A stretch of DNA of 15,191 nt from positions 21,075-36,265 of the forward strand of contig DEQG01000147.1 of assembly GCA_002360325.1 (NCBI GenBank), given 5' to 3'. Numbering within the stretch: the first letter of the stretch is position 1; every line of letters begins with the position of its first letter. Positions 7,590 to 15,191 of the stretch are shown here, piece by piece. The stretch is from Salinicoccus sp. UBA3372. Lineage in GTDB: Bacteria; Bacillota; Bacilli; Staphylococcales; Salinicoccaceae. A program made the translations under genes and the position numbers. The notes under the pieces are model-generated. The model did not search any database. It saw only the letters and a list, made by a program, of their open reading frames with translations, and was not told the origin of the DNA.

Positions 7590-8736
7590 ATATTTGTTCC
7601 AGATACATCAGAATTCTCTGGAGCATACCTTCATTTTTTTCAGTGATATCGTTTTGCCGGGGTATTTCCTGGAAGTCACTTAGGTCATCTTCCCACAATG
7701 TCGGGAATTCGACCTTGCTTTTAGGCTGATACTTTTCCAGAAACGCTGCCGGCAGTGCACCGCGGGGTGCTGTTTCATCATTCATCGCCAGCCATATCTG
7801 TGCCCACATTCTCGGCACGACCTGCCATATATTATAACCGCCGCCGCCGACAGCAATCCATTTGCCGTCTGTATATTCGTCACTTAGCCGATTGACGATC
7901 CGAGGAATCTCTTCGTATGATTTCGAAGTCAGTGCGAGATGGGTCATAGGGTCCCTGTAATGGGCATCCACGCCGTTCTGGCTTAACAGAATATCCGGCT
8001 TGAATTTGATGATTGCATTTTCCAGGCTCTCTTCGAAAATACTTAAAAATGATTCATCTTCAGTAAAAGCATCGACCGGTAAATTGACTGAAAATCCGAA
8101 TCCTGAATCGTCGCCTCTTTCCGTTGTGGATCCTGTACCCGGAAATAAATATCTCCCGGTCTCATGTATGGAGTAGGTCATCACTTCGTTGGTATTGTAG
8201 AAAGTAAATTGCACACCGTCTCCATGGTGGGCATCCGTATCGATATAAAGGACTTTCAGACCGTAATTCTTCCTCATATATTCAATGGCTACGGCTGAAT
8301 CATTATAAATGCAAAATCCGCTGGCCCGGCCCGTGAAACCGTGGTGAAGTCCGCCGGCAAGACTCAGCACTTTTTTCGCATTGCCTTTCATCACTTCATC
8401 CACAGCGGTCAGTGTTGCTCCGACCAGCATTTTACTTTTTTCGTGCATATCATCAAAAGTTGGCGTATCGTCACTTGCGAGACCGTAACTTTCCATCTGG
8501 GACTCGGGAAGTGTGCCTTCACCGGCTTTTTTGACTGCTTCAACATAATCAGGCTGATGAACAAGCAATAGCTCCTCATCAGTCGCTTTTCTCGGTTTAA
8601 TGATGTCTTCTTCTTTTAAAAATTCTGATGATGCCAGTAAATCAGTTGTCATTTTTACTCTCATTTGATTAAAGGGGTGCTGATCATTGAATCTGTATTC
8701 AAGCAATGATTTGTCATACACATATAATGGTTTCAT
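7588..8736 (-). CDS. acuC: AcuC, class I-type (Zn-dependent) protein deacetylase of AcsA
   Basis: A 382-residue member of the histone deacetylase/arginase fold superfamily, close to the 387 of B. subtilis AcuC. Catalytic features are visible: the His pair in GGLHHGFTG (131-132), the zinc ligands Asp168 and His170 in YIDTDAHHGDG, a third ligand Asp257 in NGVDAHYRDP, and the transition-state Tyr301 in GGGGYN. In B. subtilis AcuC deacetylates acetyl-CoA synthetase and so reactivates it. The ATG overlaps the acuB stop as ATGA (8733-8736), which indicates translational coupling. Its own ribosome site is weak (TGGGTTTGAG). It is the last gene of acuABC and ends in the terminator shared with ccpA. 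Confidence 0.95.
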   Translation of the reverse strand: MKPLYVYDKSLLEYRFNDQHPFNQMRVKMTTDLLASSEFLKEEDIIKPRKATDEELLLVHQPDYVEAVKKAGEGTLPESQMESYGLASDDTPTFDDMHEKSKMLVGATLTAVDEVMKGNAKKVLSLAGGLHHGFTGRASGFCIYNDSAVAIEYMRKNYGLKVLYIDTDAHHGDGVQFTFYNTNEVMTYSIHETGRYLFPGTGSTTERGDDSGFGFSVNLPVDAFTEDESFLSIFEESLENAIIKFKPDILLSQNGVDAHYRDPMTHLALTSKSYEEIPRIVNRLSDEYTDGKWIAVGGGGYNIWQVVPRMWAQIWLAMNDETAPRGALPAAFLEKYQPKSKVEFPTLWEDDLSDFQEIPRQNDITEKNEGMLQRILMYLEQI

Positions 8737-9377
8737 CTCAAACCCATTTTATCAGGGGTCAGCACATTGAACCCCAGTTCCTGTAGTCTTTGTATTGCAA
8801 ATTTCGGATTCATCGCCTGAACGCGTAATACAATGATTTTATTCCCTTTAGTTTCCTTATTCTTGTAAACTGACACACTGATTATTCTAATGTTCAAATC
8901 CTTGAAAACTTTTCCTATTTCATAAATGACACCTGTCTTGTCTTCGATATCTATCTCAATGATTGAACCGGGTTCTTTTATACCGGTCAGTTCAAGGAAG
9001 GTGTTCAGCATATCTTTTTGTGTAACGATACCGACGATTTTACCTTCTCTCAGCACAGGAATCGCACCGATCGCAAAATGATAGAAATCAAGGGCAATTT
9101 CCTCCACGAAGTCCAGAGGATGACAATAGGTCACGTTCGTCCTCATTATTCTGGATAGCGGCTGCTCCAGGTTCATACCGGGATCCTCATCAGACAGTAC
9201 GGAAGGCAGTGTCATTTTAATATCTCTGTCTGAAACGATACCGACTAATTTATCCTCCACATTGGTGACGGGTACATGCCTGAATGAATACCGGCTCATC
9301 ATATTGAGAGCCTCTTCGATTGTGTTTTCCGGGGACAGCGTCCGGACAGGCGATGTCATAATTCTTTCTACTAACAT
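8733..9377 (-). CDS. acuB: AcuB, CBS-pair and ACT domain protein
   Basis: A 214-residue protein with two CBS motifs (about 1-62, starting MLVERIMTSPVRTLSPENTI, and about 75-132, ending GIVTQKDML), followed by an ACT-like domain (about 138-208, IIEIDIEDKTGVIYEIGKVF). CBS pairs usually bind adenine nucleotides and ACT domains small ligands such as amino acids, so it is likely a metabolic sensor. Its precise role in acetate/acetoin utilisation is unresolved. The ATG has a GAGGAGG ribosome site 8 nt upstream. It begins 18 nt after acuA and overlaps acuC by 4 nt. As far as I recall S. aureus lacks this gene between acuA and acuC, so the order here is the Bacillus-like one. Confidence 0.93.
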   Translation of the reverse strand: MLVERIMTSPVRTLSPENTIEEALNMMSRYSFRHVPVTNVEDKLVGIVSDRDIKMTLPSVLSDEDPGMNLEQPLSRIMRTNVTYCHPLDFVEEIALDFYHFAIGAIPVLREGKIVGIVTQKDMLNTFLELTGIKEPGSIIEIDIEDKTGVIYEIGKVFKDLNIRIISVSVYKNKETKGNKIIVLRVQAMNPKFAIQRLQELGFNVLTPDKMGLR

Positions 9378-9395
9378 TTAATATCCTCCTCAGCA

Positions 9396-10028
9396 TTAGA
9401 AAAAGAAGCGGTCTTTAAAACGGATTTTATCGAATGCCATCGTTTGCTCCCTTTTAATATTTTTGCCTATTCGTGCCATAAGCGTGTTGGCCGGGTGGGC
9501 TGTGATTTCAGGGTCATTGGTCTGAAACACTTCAAATCCGGCACTTGCCATCAAATTGATCATCATATCTTTATATTCGTAGACGCTGAGACTGTTATTT
9601 TTCAAATCCCAGTGCCAATAGTATTCAGTGGTGATTATAATATAGTTTTCTACAAACGAGTCTTCCATTGTCAGCTGAATCAAATTTTTTCCGATGCCGC
9701 CGCTGCGGTAGCCTAAAGATATCTCTACCGCCCCAAGTTCAATAAGGTAGGGCAGATTGCCGTCAGACCATCTTTCAAGTTCGTCAGGGTAATGGTAGGT
9801 GACATATCCTATAATACGGTCATCCTCACGCGCTATTATGATTCTGCCTTCATCGAGATCGGCGATTTCCAATATAGCTTCAAACTGATCCTTTGGTCTT
9901 CTGAAAGCATCCAAACCATCATCAAAGCTGTATGTTTTTAAAGTATCGCTGGAAACAGGTCCCTCGATCACTATTTTCCTGTCATTTAATGTGAGTATTT
10001 CCTGATGATAAGTTTTTTGGTGCTGCAC
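9396..10028 (-). CDS. acuA: AcuA, GNAT protein acetyltransferase acting on AcsA
   Basis: A 210-residue GNAT-family enzyme, the same length as B. subtilis AcuA, which acetylates the active-site lysine of AcsA with acetyl-CoA and switches it off. The acetyl-CoA pyrophosphate-binding loop is GYRSGGIGK (106-114), preceded by the typical beta4 segment YLIELGAVEISLGY. The remainder follows the AcuA pattern, including YYWHWDLKNNSLSVYEYKDMM (136-156) and the C-terminal basic/aromatic end. The start is GTG at 10028; AGGAGGTG on the minus strand (10042-10035) lies 6 nt away and settles it. The gene heads acuABC and diverges from acsA across a 102-nt gap. Confidence 0.94.
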   Translation of the reverse strand: MQHQKTYHQEILTLNDRKIVIEGPVSSDTLKTYSFDDGLDAFRRPKDQFEAILEIADLDEGRIIIAREDDRIIGYVTYHYPDELERWSDGNLPYLIELGAVEISLGYRSGGIGKNLIQLTMEDSFVENYIIITTEYYWHWDLKNNSLSVYEYKDMMINLMASAGFEVFQTNDPEITAHPANTLMARIGKNIKREQTMAFDKIRFKDRFFF

Positions 10029-10063
10029 AAATCACACCTCCTGAATAATAAGATTTAAAAATT

Positions 10064-10093
10064 TTGAAAAATACGTTAATATTATTATATACT
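10064..10093 (+). promoter_or_regulatory. Candidate SigA promoter of acsA in the acuA-acsA divergent gap
   Basis: TTGAAA (10064-10069), an 18-nt spacer and TATACT (10088-10093), 37 nt before the acsA ATG; each hexamer matches 5 of 6. The opposite strand carries an overlapping TATAAT (10089-10084) that could serve acuA, but no good -35 goes with it. I find no convincing cre in this gap: its only CpG (10074-10075) is in a poor context. Confidence 0.5.
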
Positions 10094-10130
10094 ATCATTA
10101 GAAATGAGAAAACTTATAGGGGGCTTTAAG

Positions 10131-11843
10131 ATGAAAGTAGAGCATTACAAAGCAACGGATCAAAATCCTAACTTAACTGATTATAATGAGGTTTATGAAA
10201 ACTTCAACTGGGATGAAATTGAAAAGAACTTTTCATGGTCTGAAACAAATAAATTCAACATGGCTTACGAAAGCATAGATAAACATGTTGAAGATGGTTA
10301 TGGAGACAAAACTGCCTTCATTTACAAAAATGGAGATGAGAAATCAACGTATACATTCAAGGAGATGAAGGCAGCATCAAACAAAGCTGCGAATTTACTT
10401 AAAAATGAAGCCGGAGTTGAAAAGGGAGACCGTGTATTTATTTTCATGGCACGTTCACCTGAACTATATTTCAGCTTACTGGGCACTTTAAAGATCGGTG
10501 CGATTGTCGGGCCGTTATTTGAAGCATTCATGGAAAAGGCTGTTAAAGACAGAATGTACAACAGTGAAGCTAAAGTGATTGTCACGACTCCTGAACTGGT
10601 TGACCGCATTCCGGTGGATGATCTGCCGAATCTGGAAAAGGTCGTTGTCGTCGGTGAAACGGACAATGATGAACATCTTAATTTCAATTCAGCATTTGAA
10701 AAAGCATCTGAAGAATTCGATATAGAATGGCTGGATAAGGAAGATGGCATGATTCTTCACTATACAAGTGGCTCCACAGGGCAGCCTAAAGGTGTCCTTC
10801 ATGTCCAGTATGCAATGGTCCAGCAGTACATTACGGGTAAATATGTACTGGATCTGAAAGAAGATGATGTGTACTGGTGTACTGCAGACCCGGGCTGGGT
10901 GACAGGTACATCTTACGGTATATTCGCTCCATGGCTGAACCGTGCGACAAATGTTGTCGTCGGCGGGAGATTCTCACCTGAATCATGGTACGGGGCAATT
11001 GATGAATTGAATATCACAATCTGGTACAGTGCGCCGACTGCACTCCGTATGCTGATGGGTGCAGGAGATGAAGTAATTAAGCAATATGATTTAAGTTCCT
11101 TGCGACATGTACTATCAGTAGGGGAGCCCTTGAATCCTGAAGTGGTCAAATGGGGCATGGATGTCCTTGGTTTAAGAATTCACGACACTTGGTGGATGAC
11201 TGAAACGGGGGCCCATATGATTACCAACTTCCCGGCTATGGATATTAAAGCCGGTTCGATGGGTAAACCGGTGCCTGGAGTTGAAGCGGCAATCATCGAT
11301 GATGAGGGCAATGAGCTTCCGGCAAACAGAATGGGCAACCTTGGCCTTAAAGCTGGCTGGCCTGCAATGATGAGAGAAGTATGGAAGAATAAACCGAAAT
11401 ATGATTCTTATTTCATCGGCGAATGGTATGTATCCGGCGACTCGGCCTATAAAGATGAAGACGGTTATTACTGGTTCCAGGGCAGAGTGGATGATGTAAT
11501 CATGACTGCCGGTGAAAGAGTCGGACCGTTCGAAATCGAGTCCAAACTCGTAGAACATCCGGCTGTACAGGAGGCGGGCGTAATCGGTAAGCCTGACCCT
11601 GTCAGAGGTGAAATCGTCAAAGCATTCATCGCTCTCCGTGAAGAGTATGATGAATCAGATGAGCTGAAAGAAGAAATCAGAGTGTTTGTAAAAGAAGGTC
11701 TCGCTGCACACGCTGCACCGAGAGAAATCGAATTCAAGGATAAACTGCCGAAAACACGCAGCGGTAAAATCATGCGCCGCGTATTGAAGGCATGGGAACT
11801 GGATTTGGATGCGGGAGATCTTTCCAGCATGGATGATGACTAA
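10131..11843 (+). CDS. acsA: Acetyl-CoA synthetase (AMP-forming acetate--CoA ligase)
   Basis: Converts acetate, ATP and CoA to acetyl-CoA via acetyl-AMP in the cytoplasm. I take the ATG at 10131 (570 residues; B. subtilis AcsA has 572), because AGGGG at 10118-10122 serves it; the in-frame ATG at 10104 lies upstream of that site. Adenylate-forming motifs are the phosphate loop YTSGSTGQPKG (211-221), the A5-type DTWWMTETG, the YVSGDSAYKDEDGYYWFQGR (nt 11428-11487) hinge region, and PKTRSGKIMRR with the catalytic Lys546 (nt 11766-11768) that AcuA/AcuC acetylate and deacetylate. The sequence follows B. subtilis AcsA closely along its whole length. A terminator follows the stop, so it is monocistronic. 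Confidence 0.96.
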   Translation: MKVEHYKATDQNPNLTDYNEVYENFNWDEIEKNFSWSETNKFNMAYESIDKHVEDGYGDKTAFIYKNGDEKSTYTFKEMKAASNKAANLLKNEAGVEKGDRVFIFMARSPELYFSLLGTLKIGAIVGPLFEAFMEKAVKDRMYNSEAKVIVTTPELVDRIPVDDLPNLEKVVVVGETDNDEHLNFNSAFEKASEEFDIEWLDKEDGMILHYTSGSTGQPKGVLHVQYAMVQQYITGKYVLDLKEDDVYWCTADPGWVTGTSYGIFAPWLNRATNVVVGGRFSPESWYGAIDELNITIWYSAPTALRMLMGAGDEVIKQYDLSSLRHVLSVGEPLNPEVVKWGMDVLGLRIHDTWWMTETGAHMITNFPAMDIKAGSMGKPVPGVEAAIIDDEGNELPANRMGNLGLKAGWPAMMREVWKNKPKYDSYFIGEWYVSGDSAYKDEDGYYWFQGRVDDVIMTAGERVGPFEIESKLVEHPAVQEAGVIGKPDPVRGEIVKAFIALREEYDESDELKEEIRVFVKEGLAAHAAPREIEFKDKLPKTRSGKIMRRVLKAWELDLDAGDLSSMDDD

Positions 11844-11851
11844 ACTTTTGA

Positions 11852-11883
11852 CCCCCCCTCAATTTTGAGAGGGGTTTTATTTT
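11852..11883 (+). terminator. Rho-independent terminator of acsA
   Basis: A C-rich left arm (CCCCCCTCA) pairs with TGAGAGGGG around a 4-nt loop, with one C-A mismatch in the stem, followed by TTTTATTTT. It starts 9 nt after the acsA stop. Confidence 0.85.
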
Positions 11884-12069
11884 GAAGATGAGCACTCTGA
11901 CTCTTCAATTGGTAAAGAAGCTGAACCAAAAGGATGTAATGAAAAATCATATTATCAGAATTAACTTATAATGCGTTGTTTGTGGAAGAATTCACTTAGA
12001 TATGTCATAATTAATGGGTAAGTGTTATGCCTCTGCATAACGGAATATTATTCTTTAGGAGATGAGATA
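11884..12069 (+). other. fhs leader / intergenic region
   Basis: AT-rich, 186 nt, between the acsA terminator and fhs. It holds a TATAAT at 11967-11972 without a recognisable -35, and a hairpin at 12024-12041 (listed separately). A 27-codon frame at 11888-11971 has no ribosome site and is not called. I see no T-box, THF or ZTP riboswitch core and no PurR box. The fhs ribosome site (TAGGAGATGAG) ends the region. Confidence 0.5.
12024..12041 (+). promoter_or_regulatory. Perfect inverted repeat in the fhs leader
   Basis: Arms GTTATGC and GCATAAC (7 bp, perfect) flank a 4-nt loop CTCT, 15 nt before the fhs ribosome site. There is no T run after it, so it is not a terminator. It could be an operator half-site pair or an mRNA stabilising hairpin; no known regulator motif was recognised. 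Confidence 0.35.
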
Positions 12070-13737
12070 ATGGCACATTTAACAGATCAGGAAATTGCTG
12101 CTAAAGCTGAGATTCAACCGATAGAAGATATCGCAGCTAAAGCGAATATTCCTAATGAGGCCTTGGAACTTCATGGTAAATATAAAGCGAAAGTAGACAT
12201 TCATCAGATTGAAGGAGACGAAAATAAATCTAAAGTTGTTTTAGTTTCTGCGATGAACCCGACTCCTGCCGGAGAAGGTAAATCTACTGTAACTGTTGGT
12301 TTATCAGACGCGTTCAACAAATTAGAGAAAAATGTTATGGTTGCATTGCGCGAGCCATCATTAGGTCCTGTTATGGGTGTTAAAGGTGGAGCTACCGGCG
12401 GTGGCCAGGCACAAGTATTGCCGATGGAGGAAATCAACCTTCACTTCAACGGTGACCTGCATGCTATCACAACAGCCAACAACGCTCTTTCCGCGTTCAT
12501 TGACAATCACATTCACCAAGGTAACAAACTGAATCTTGACCCTCGTCGTGTTTCATGGAAGAGAGTAATTGACATGAACGACCGTGCGCTGCGTCAAGTA
12601 GTTGTAGGTCTTGGCGGACCAAGCCGCGGTGTACCACGTGAAGATGGTTTTGATATCACGGTTGCAAGTGAGATCATGGCTGTACTTTGTCTGGCAACAG
12701 ACATCATGGATCTTAAAGCAAAATTGGGTGATATGATCATTGGTTACACTTATGACAGAAAACCTGTAACTGCTAAAGAGCTTGAAGTTGAAGGTGCACT
12801 TGCTTTACTTCTTAAAGAAGCAATCAAACCAAACCTTGTACAGACTATGGAAGGTACACCTGCTTTAATCCATGGTGGACCATTCGCAAACATTGCACAT
12901 GGCTGTAACTCTTTAATTGCTACAAACACAGCACGTAAACTTGCTGATATTGTAGTAACTGAAAGTGGTTTCGGTTCCGACCTTGGCGGAGAGAAATTCA
13001 TGAACATCAAAGCGCGTAAAGGTGACTTCAAACCTGACGTTATCGTACTTGTTGCGACTATCCGTGCGCTTAAGATGAACGGTGGCGTTGCTAAAGCTGC
13101 TTTAGGCGAAGCAAACGTTGATGCTCTTAAAGAAGGTATTGTAAACTTAGGTAAACACATTGAGAACGCTCGTAAATTCGGTGTTGAGCCGGTTGTTGCA
13201 TTAAACGACTTCGTTACAGACACTGATGAAGAGAGAGACTTTGTATTAGACTGGTGTAAGGGGCAGAACGTACGCGTTTCACTTACTCAGGTTTGGGAAA
13301 AAGGCGGCGAAGGTGGCGTCGACCTTGCGAACCAGGTACTTGAAGTCCTTGATCAGCCACAGGAGTTCAAACACCTTTATGACCTTGAATTGCCAATCGA
13401 TCAGAAAATCGACAGGATTGTTAAAGAAGTATACGGCGGGGAAGGTGTAGTTCTTACTGCTAAAGCTCAAAAGCAGCTTGAAGAAATCGAAGCGAACGGT
13501 TTCGGAAACTTACCGGTCTGTATGGCTAAATCACAGTACTCACTGAGTGATGATCCGAAAAAACTTGGTCGTCCTGAAGGATTCACTGTAACGGTAAGAG
13601 AACTTAACGTTAAAGCTGGTGCTGGTTTCGTTGTTGCCCTTACAGGTGACATCATGACTATGCCTGGTTTACCGAAAACTCCATCTGCTGTTAACATGGA
13701 TGTTGACGCAGAAGGTAACTCAAAAGGTTTATTCTAA
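12070..13737 (+). CDS. fhs: Formate--tetrahydrofolate ligase (10-formyl-THF synthetase)
   Basis: ATP-dependent formation of 10-formyl-tetrahydrofolate from formate, supplying one-carbon units for purines and fMet-tRNA. With ATG 12070 it has 555 residues, the same as S. aureus Fhs as I recall it, and starts [10 protein letters not shown]. The frame is open further up to a GTG at 12022, but that codon lies before the ribosome site AGGAGATGAG (12057-12066). Motifs include the P-loop [15 protein letters not shown] (64-78), [18 protein letters not shown] (95-112), the [19 protein letters not shown] run (nt 12466-12522) and [10 protein letters not shown] near the C-terminus. Third positions favour T and A-ending codons (GGT, GTA, AAA, CGT) more than in neighbouring genes, as expected for a highly expressed gene. 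It ends in a strong terminator. Confidence 0.97.
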   Translation: MAHLTDQEIAAKAEIQPIEDIAAKANIPNEALELHGKYKAKVDIHQIEGDENKSKVVLVSAMNPTPAGEGKSTVTVGLSDAFNKLEKNVMVALREPSLGPVMGVKGGATGGGQAQVLPMEEINLHFNGDLHAITTANNALSAFIDNHIHQGNKLNLDPRRVSWKRVIDMNDRALRQVVVGLGGPSRGVPREDGFDITVASEIMAVLCLATDIMDLKAKLGDMIIGYTYDRKPVTAKELEVEGALALLLKEAIKPNLVQTMEGTPALIHGGPFANIAHGCNSLIATNTARKLADIVVTESGFGSDLGGEKFMNIKARKGDFKPDVIVLVATIRALKMNGGVAKAALGEANVDALKEGIVNLGKHIENARKFGVEPVVALNDFVTDTDEERDFVLDWCKGQNVRVSLTQVWEKGGEGGVDLANQVLEVLDQPQEFKHLYDLELPIDQKIDRIVKEVYGGEGVVLTAKAQKQLEEIEANGFGNLPVCMAKSQYSLSDDPKKLGRPEGFTVTVRELNVKAGAGFVVALTGDIMTMPGLPKTPSAVNMDVDAEGNSKGLF

Positions 13738-13744
13738 TAAATGA

Positions 13745-13778
13745 AAAAAGAGATCGGCCGATCGGCCGATCTCTTTTT
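13745..13778. terminator. Bidirectional terminator shared by fhs and the pbp gene, perfect 34-bp palindrome
   Basis: Arms AAAAAGAGATCGGCC (13745-13759) and GGCCGATCTCTTTTT (13764-13778) pair perfectly over 15 bp around a GATC loop, which is itself palindromic. Both strands end in a T run, and the element lies between the convergent fhs and pbp genes, 8 nt after the fhs stop. Confidence 0.93.
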
Positions 13779-13793
13779 ATGCTTTAATTGAAG

Positions 13794-15191
13794 TTAATCA
13801 TCATCGTCGTCGTCATCATCATCATCTCTGCTTGATGAACCCCCGACTGAATAACGATTGTCATATGTGTTGGTCACTGTGCCTCTCAGAGATGAATTGG
13901 GCAGACCTTCATCATCAAAAGCAGCACCCATTCTTGATTGTATTGCAGGGTCATTTAAACTGCTCTTGTCGGTGAGTCTTGTATCTTCTGCGACAGGGCC
14001 GGTAATCGGTTTGTCAAGATTTTTTTCACAGTCGCTTTCTGTTTCCATCGTAAGCGCGCAATATTCCATCTCTCTGACTGAATCCGGCTGTTGGAATGAA
14101 ACGCCGCGTCCCATCTGATCCGGTGCGAGAGCAATCAGTTCCTGAGTCAGGTTACGCCAGTTATATATATGGAGGTACTGTTCGCCTTCATAGCCGGAAA
14201 CCTGTGGGATGTTTTCATCATATCCCATCCACAGTCCCAGTGTGACATCAGGGTTGTAACCCATGAACCAAGAGTCGACGAATGAGTTGGATGTACCGGT
14301 CTTGGCTGCAAAATCATATTCATTCTCGATGCTGCGATAGAAATCTTCGATATGATATGCAGAACCTGAAATAAAGGATTCCTGAAGCATATAAGACATC
14401 AGATATGCAGTTGAATCTTTGAACACTTCATTTTTAACAGGTTCGTGTTCGTAAACAACCTCGCCGTCAGGGCTCGTAATACTTTCAATCATATAACCTT
14501 CTGTAAAACTGCCGTCCTGTGCAAAGCTTGAGAATGCATCCACGTTTTCCTGAACTGTCATGTTATTCGTACCCAGCGGCAGGGAAGCAAATCCACGGCC
14601 TTCATAGTCGAATAGTGTATCAGGCAGCGGCAGATTCATACGCTCGAAATACTCCTGAGGATTTTCTTCACGTACATCTGCCCATAATCTCAGTGTACTC
14701 AAGTTGTATGAGTTGCTGAGTGCATGTTTTGTAGAAACAAGGCCGAATTCTTCTTCGTAGTCATAGTTGGCAGGCTCATAACCGTTATAGCTGAACTTTT
14801 CATCCAGCAATACAGTGTCGGGAGCAACTATGCCTTTGTCGATTGCAGGTCCGAATGTAATCAGCGGTTTCATAGTTGAACCGATCTGACGGTCCGTCTG
14901 CGTAGCGTGGTTGACAGATGACGCATCATGGTCACGACCGCCGATGAAGCCTAATATTTTGCCACTGCTGTTTTCTTTCAATATTGCGCCTACTTCGTGA
15001 TGCATCATTTCCTCTTCCTGATCAGACTCTTCGTCTATATCAATCGCATCTTCAGAACTTCTGTCACCATAATAATAGAAGTTATCATCTTTGACATCCT
15101 GCATGGTGTCATAGATTTCCTTATCAATGGTTGAAGTGATGTGATAGCCCTGATAGCGGAGAGCCTGGTTTGCCTGTTCTGTGTAGTCCTG
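13794..15191 (-). CDS. Class A penicillin-binding protein (PBP1A-type), C-terminal transpeptidase part; 5' end outside window
   Basis: The frame stays open to the right edge, so the ATG at 15104 is an internal Met and 465 C-terminal residues are visible. The product resembles PBP1a-family bifunctional enzymes; the glycosyltransferase domain and membrane anchor would lie upstream, outside the window. The visible part starts in the GYHITSTIDKEIYDTM linker-to-transpeptidase segment. The catalytic Ser is in GSTMKP (SxxK; Ser codon 14877-14879), the SxN motif is SYN in SNSYNLSTLRLW, and KTGTS lies near 14289-14303. It cross-links peptidoglycan outside the membrane. The tail after the domain has two Cys (codons 14058-14060 and 14028-14030) and ends in SSSR plus ten Asp. 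fhs converges on it with a shared terminator. Confidence 0.92.
   Translation of the reverse strand, partial: QDYTEQANQALRYQGYHITSTIDKEIYDTMQDVKDDNFYYYGDRSSEDAIDIDEESDQEEEMMHHEVGAILKENSSGKILGFIGGRDHDASSVNHATQTDRQIGSTMKPLITFGPAIDKGIVAPDTVLLDEKFSYNGYEPANYDYEEEFGLVSTKHALSNSYNLSTLRLWADVREENPQEYFERMNLPLPDTLFDYEGRGFASLPLGTNNMTVQENVDAFSSFAQDGSFTEGYMIESITSPDGEVVYEHEPVKNEVFKDSTAYLMSYMLQESFISGSAYHIEDFYRSIENEYDFAAKTGTSNSFVDSWFMGYNPDVTLGLWMGYDENIPQVSGYEGEQYLHIYNWRNLTQELIALAPDQMGRGVSFQQPDSVREMEYCALTMETESDCEKNLDKPITGPVAEDTRLTDKSSLNDPAIQSRMGAAFDDEGLPNSSLRGTVTNTYDNRYSVGGSSSRDDDDDDDDDD
13797..13826 (-). repeat. Trinucleotide repeat encoding ten consecutive Asp at the PBP C-terminus
   Basis: Ten GAT/GAC codons in a row (seven GAT and three GAC) directly before the stop codon at 13794-13796. 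They form the extreme C-terminus of the penicillin-binding protein, after a Ser/Gly-rich stretch (VGGSSSR). The near-uniform codons make it a short microsatellite that could change length by slippage without a frameshift. Confidence 0.9.

Noticed and set aside
10104..10130. Earlier in-frame ATG of acsA at 10104
   Set aside because: AGGGG at 10118-10122 serves ATG 10131, which also gives the family's usual length.
11888..11971. 27-codon frame in the fhs leader (starts MSTLTLQLVKK)
   Set aside because: No Shine-Dalgarno at a usable distance and it probably precedes the fhs transcription start; no evidence for a leader peptide.
12022..12069. Extended N-terminus of Fhs from the GTG at 12022
   Set aside because: The ribosome site lies downstream of that codon and the family starts MAH..., matching ATG 12070.
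11884..12069. THF or ZTP (pfl) riboswitch before fhs
   Set aside because: Neither conserved core could be found by reading the region on the plus strand.

Overview
The window looks like core chromosome of a low-to-moderate GC member of the Staphylococcaceae. A Jeotgalicoccus/Salinicoccus-like relative is my best guess. This rests on the gene order (ytpQ-ytpR-ftsK-like-murC-ytxGH-ccpA-acu-acsA-fhs), on MurC, CcpA and Fhs sequences that resemble staphylococcal proteins, and on the presence of acuB, which I recall from Bacillus but not from S. aureus. No database search was run, so the genus is inference. I see no rRNA, tRNA, CRISPR array, insertion sequence, prophage or plasmid signature.

Layout. 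(1) 1-813: 3' part of a membrane protein of the PTS EIIC_2 type, cut by the left edge. (2) 843-5266, plus strand: a tight block of ytpQ (DUF1444), ytpR (tRNA-binding OB fold), a short FtsK/SpoIIIE (SftA-type) protein whose ATPase motifs are destroyed, and murC, which overlaps its 3' end. (3) 5281-6446: ytxG-ytxH, a two-gene envelope/stress unit preceded by a good SigB-type promoter candidate and closed by a terminator. (4) 6469-7589: ccpA with a candidate cre site in its leader and a shared bidirectional terminator. (5) 7588-10028, minus strand: acuA-acuB-acuC, diverging from acsA (10131-11843). (6) 12070-13737: fhs behind a 226-nt leader/intergenic region. (7) 13794-15191, minus strand: 3' part of a class A penicillin-binding protein with a run of ten Asp at its C-terminus, cut by the right edge. 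fhs and the pbp gene share a terminator that is a perfect 34-bp palindrome.

How the genes fit together. acsA, acuA and acuC form an acetate-assimilation module: AcsA activates acetate, AcuA acetylates and silences it, and AcuC removes the acetyl group. AcuB is a probable nucleotide/ligand sensor of the same operon. CcpA, encoded next door, is the global carbon regulator. fhs feeds one-carbon metabolism. murC, the pbp gene and ytxGH concern the cell envelope and stress.

The most notable observation is the FtsK-like protein. It aligns through the whole RecA-type motor core of SpoIIIE/SftA but has lost Walker A, the catalytic Glu of Walker B, the TQRP segment and the gamma domain, while the reading frame stays intact. 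The rest is mostly ordinary housekeeping DNA with several regulatory elements worth testing. I did not find a convincing new multi-gene system.
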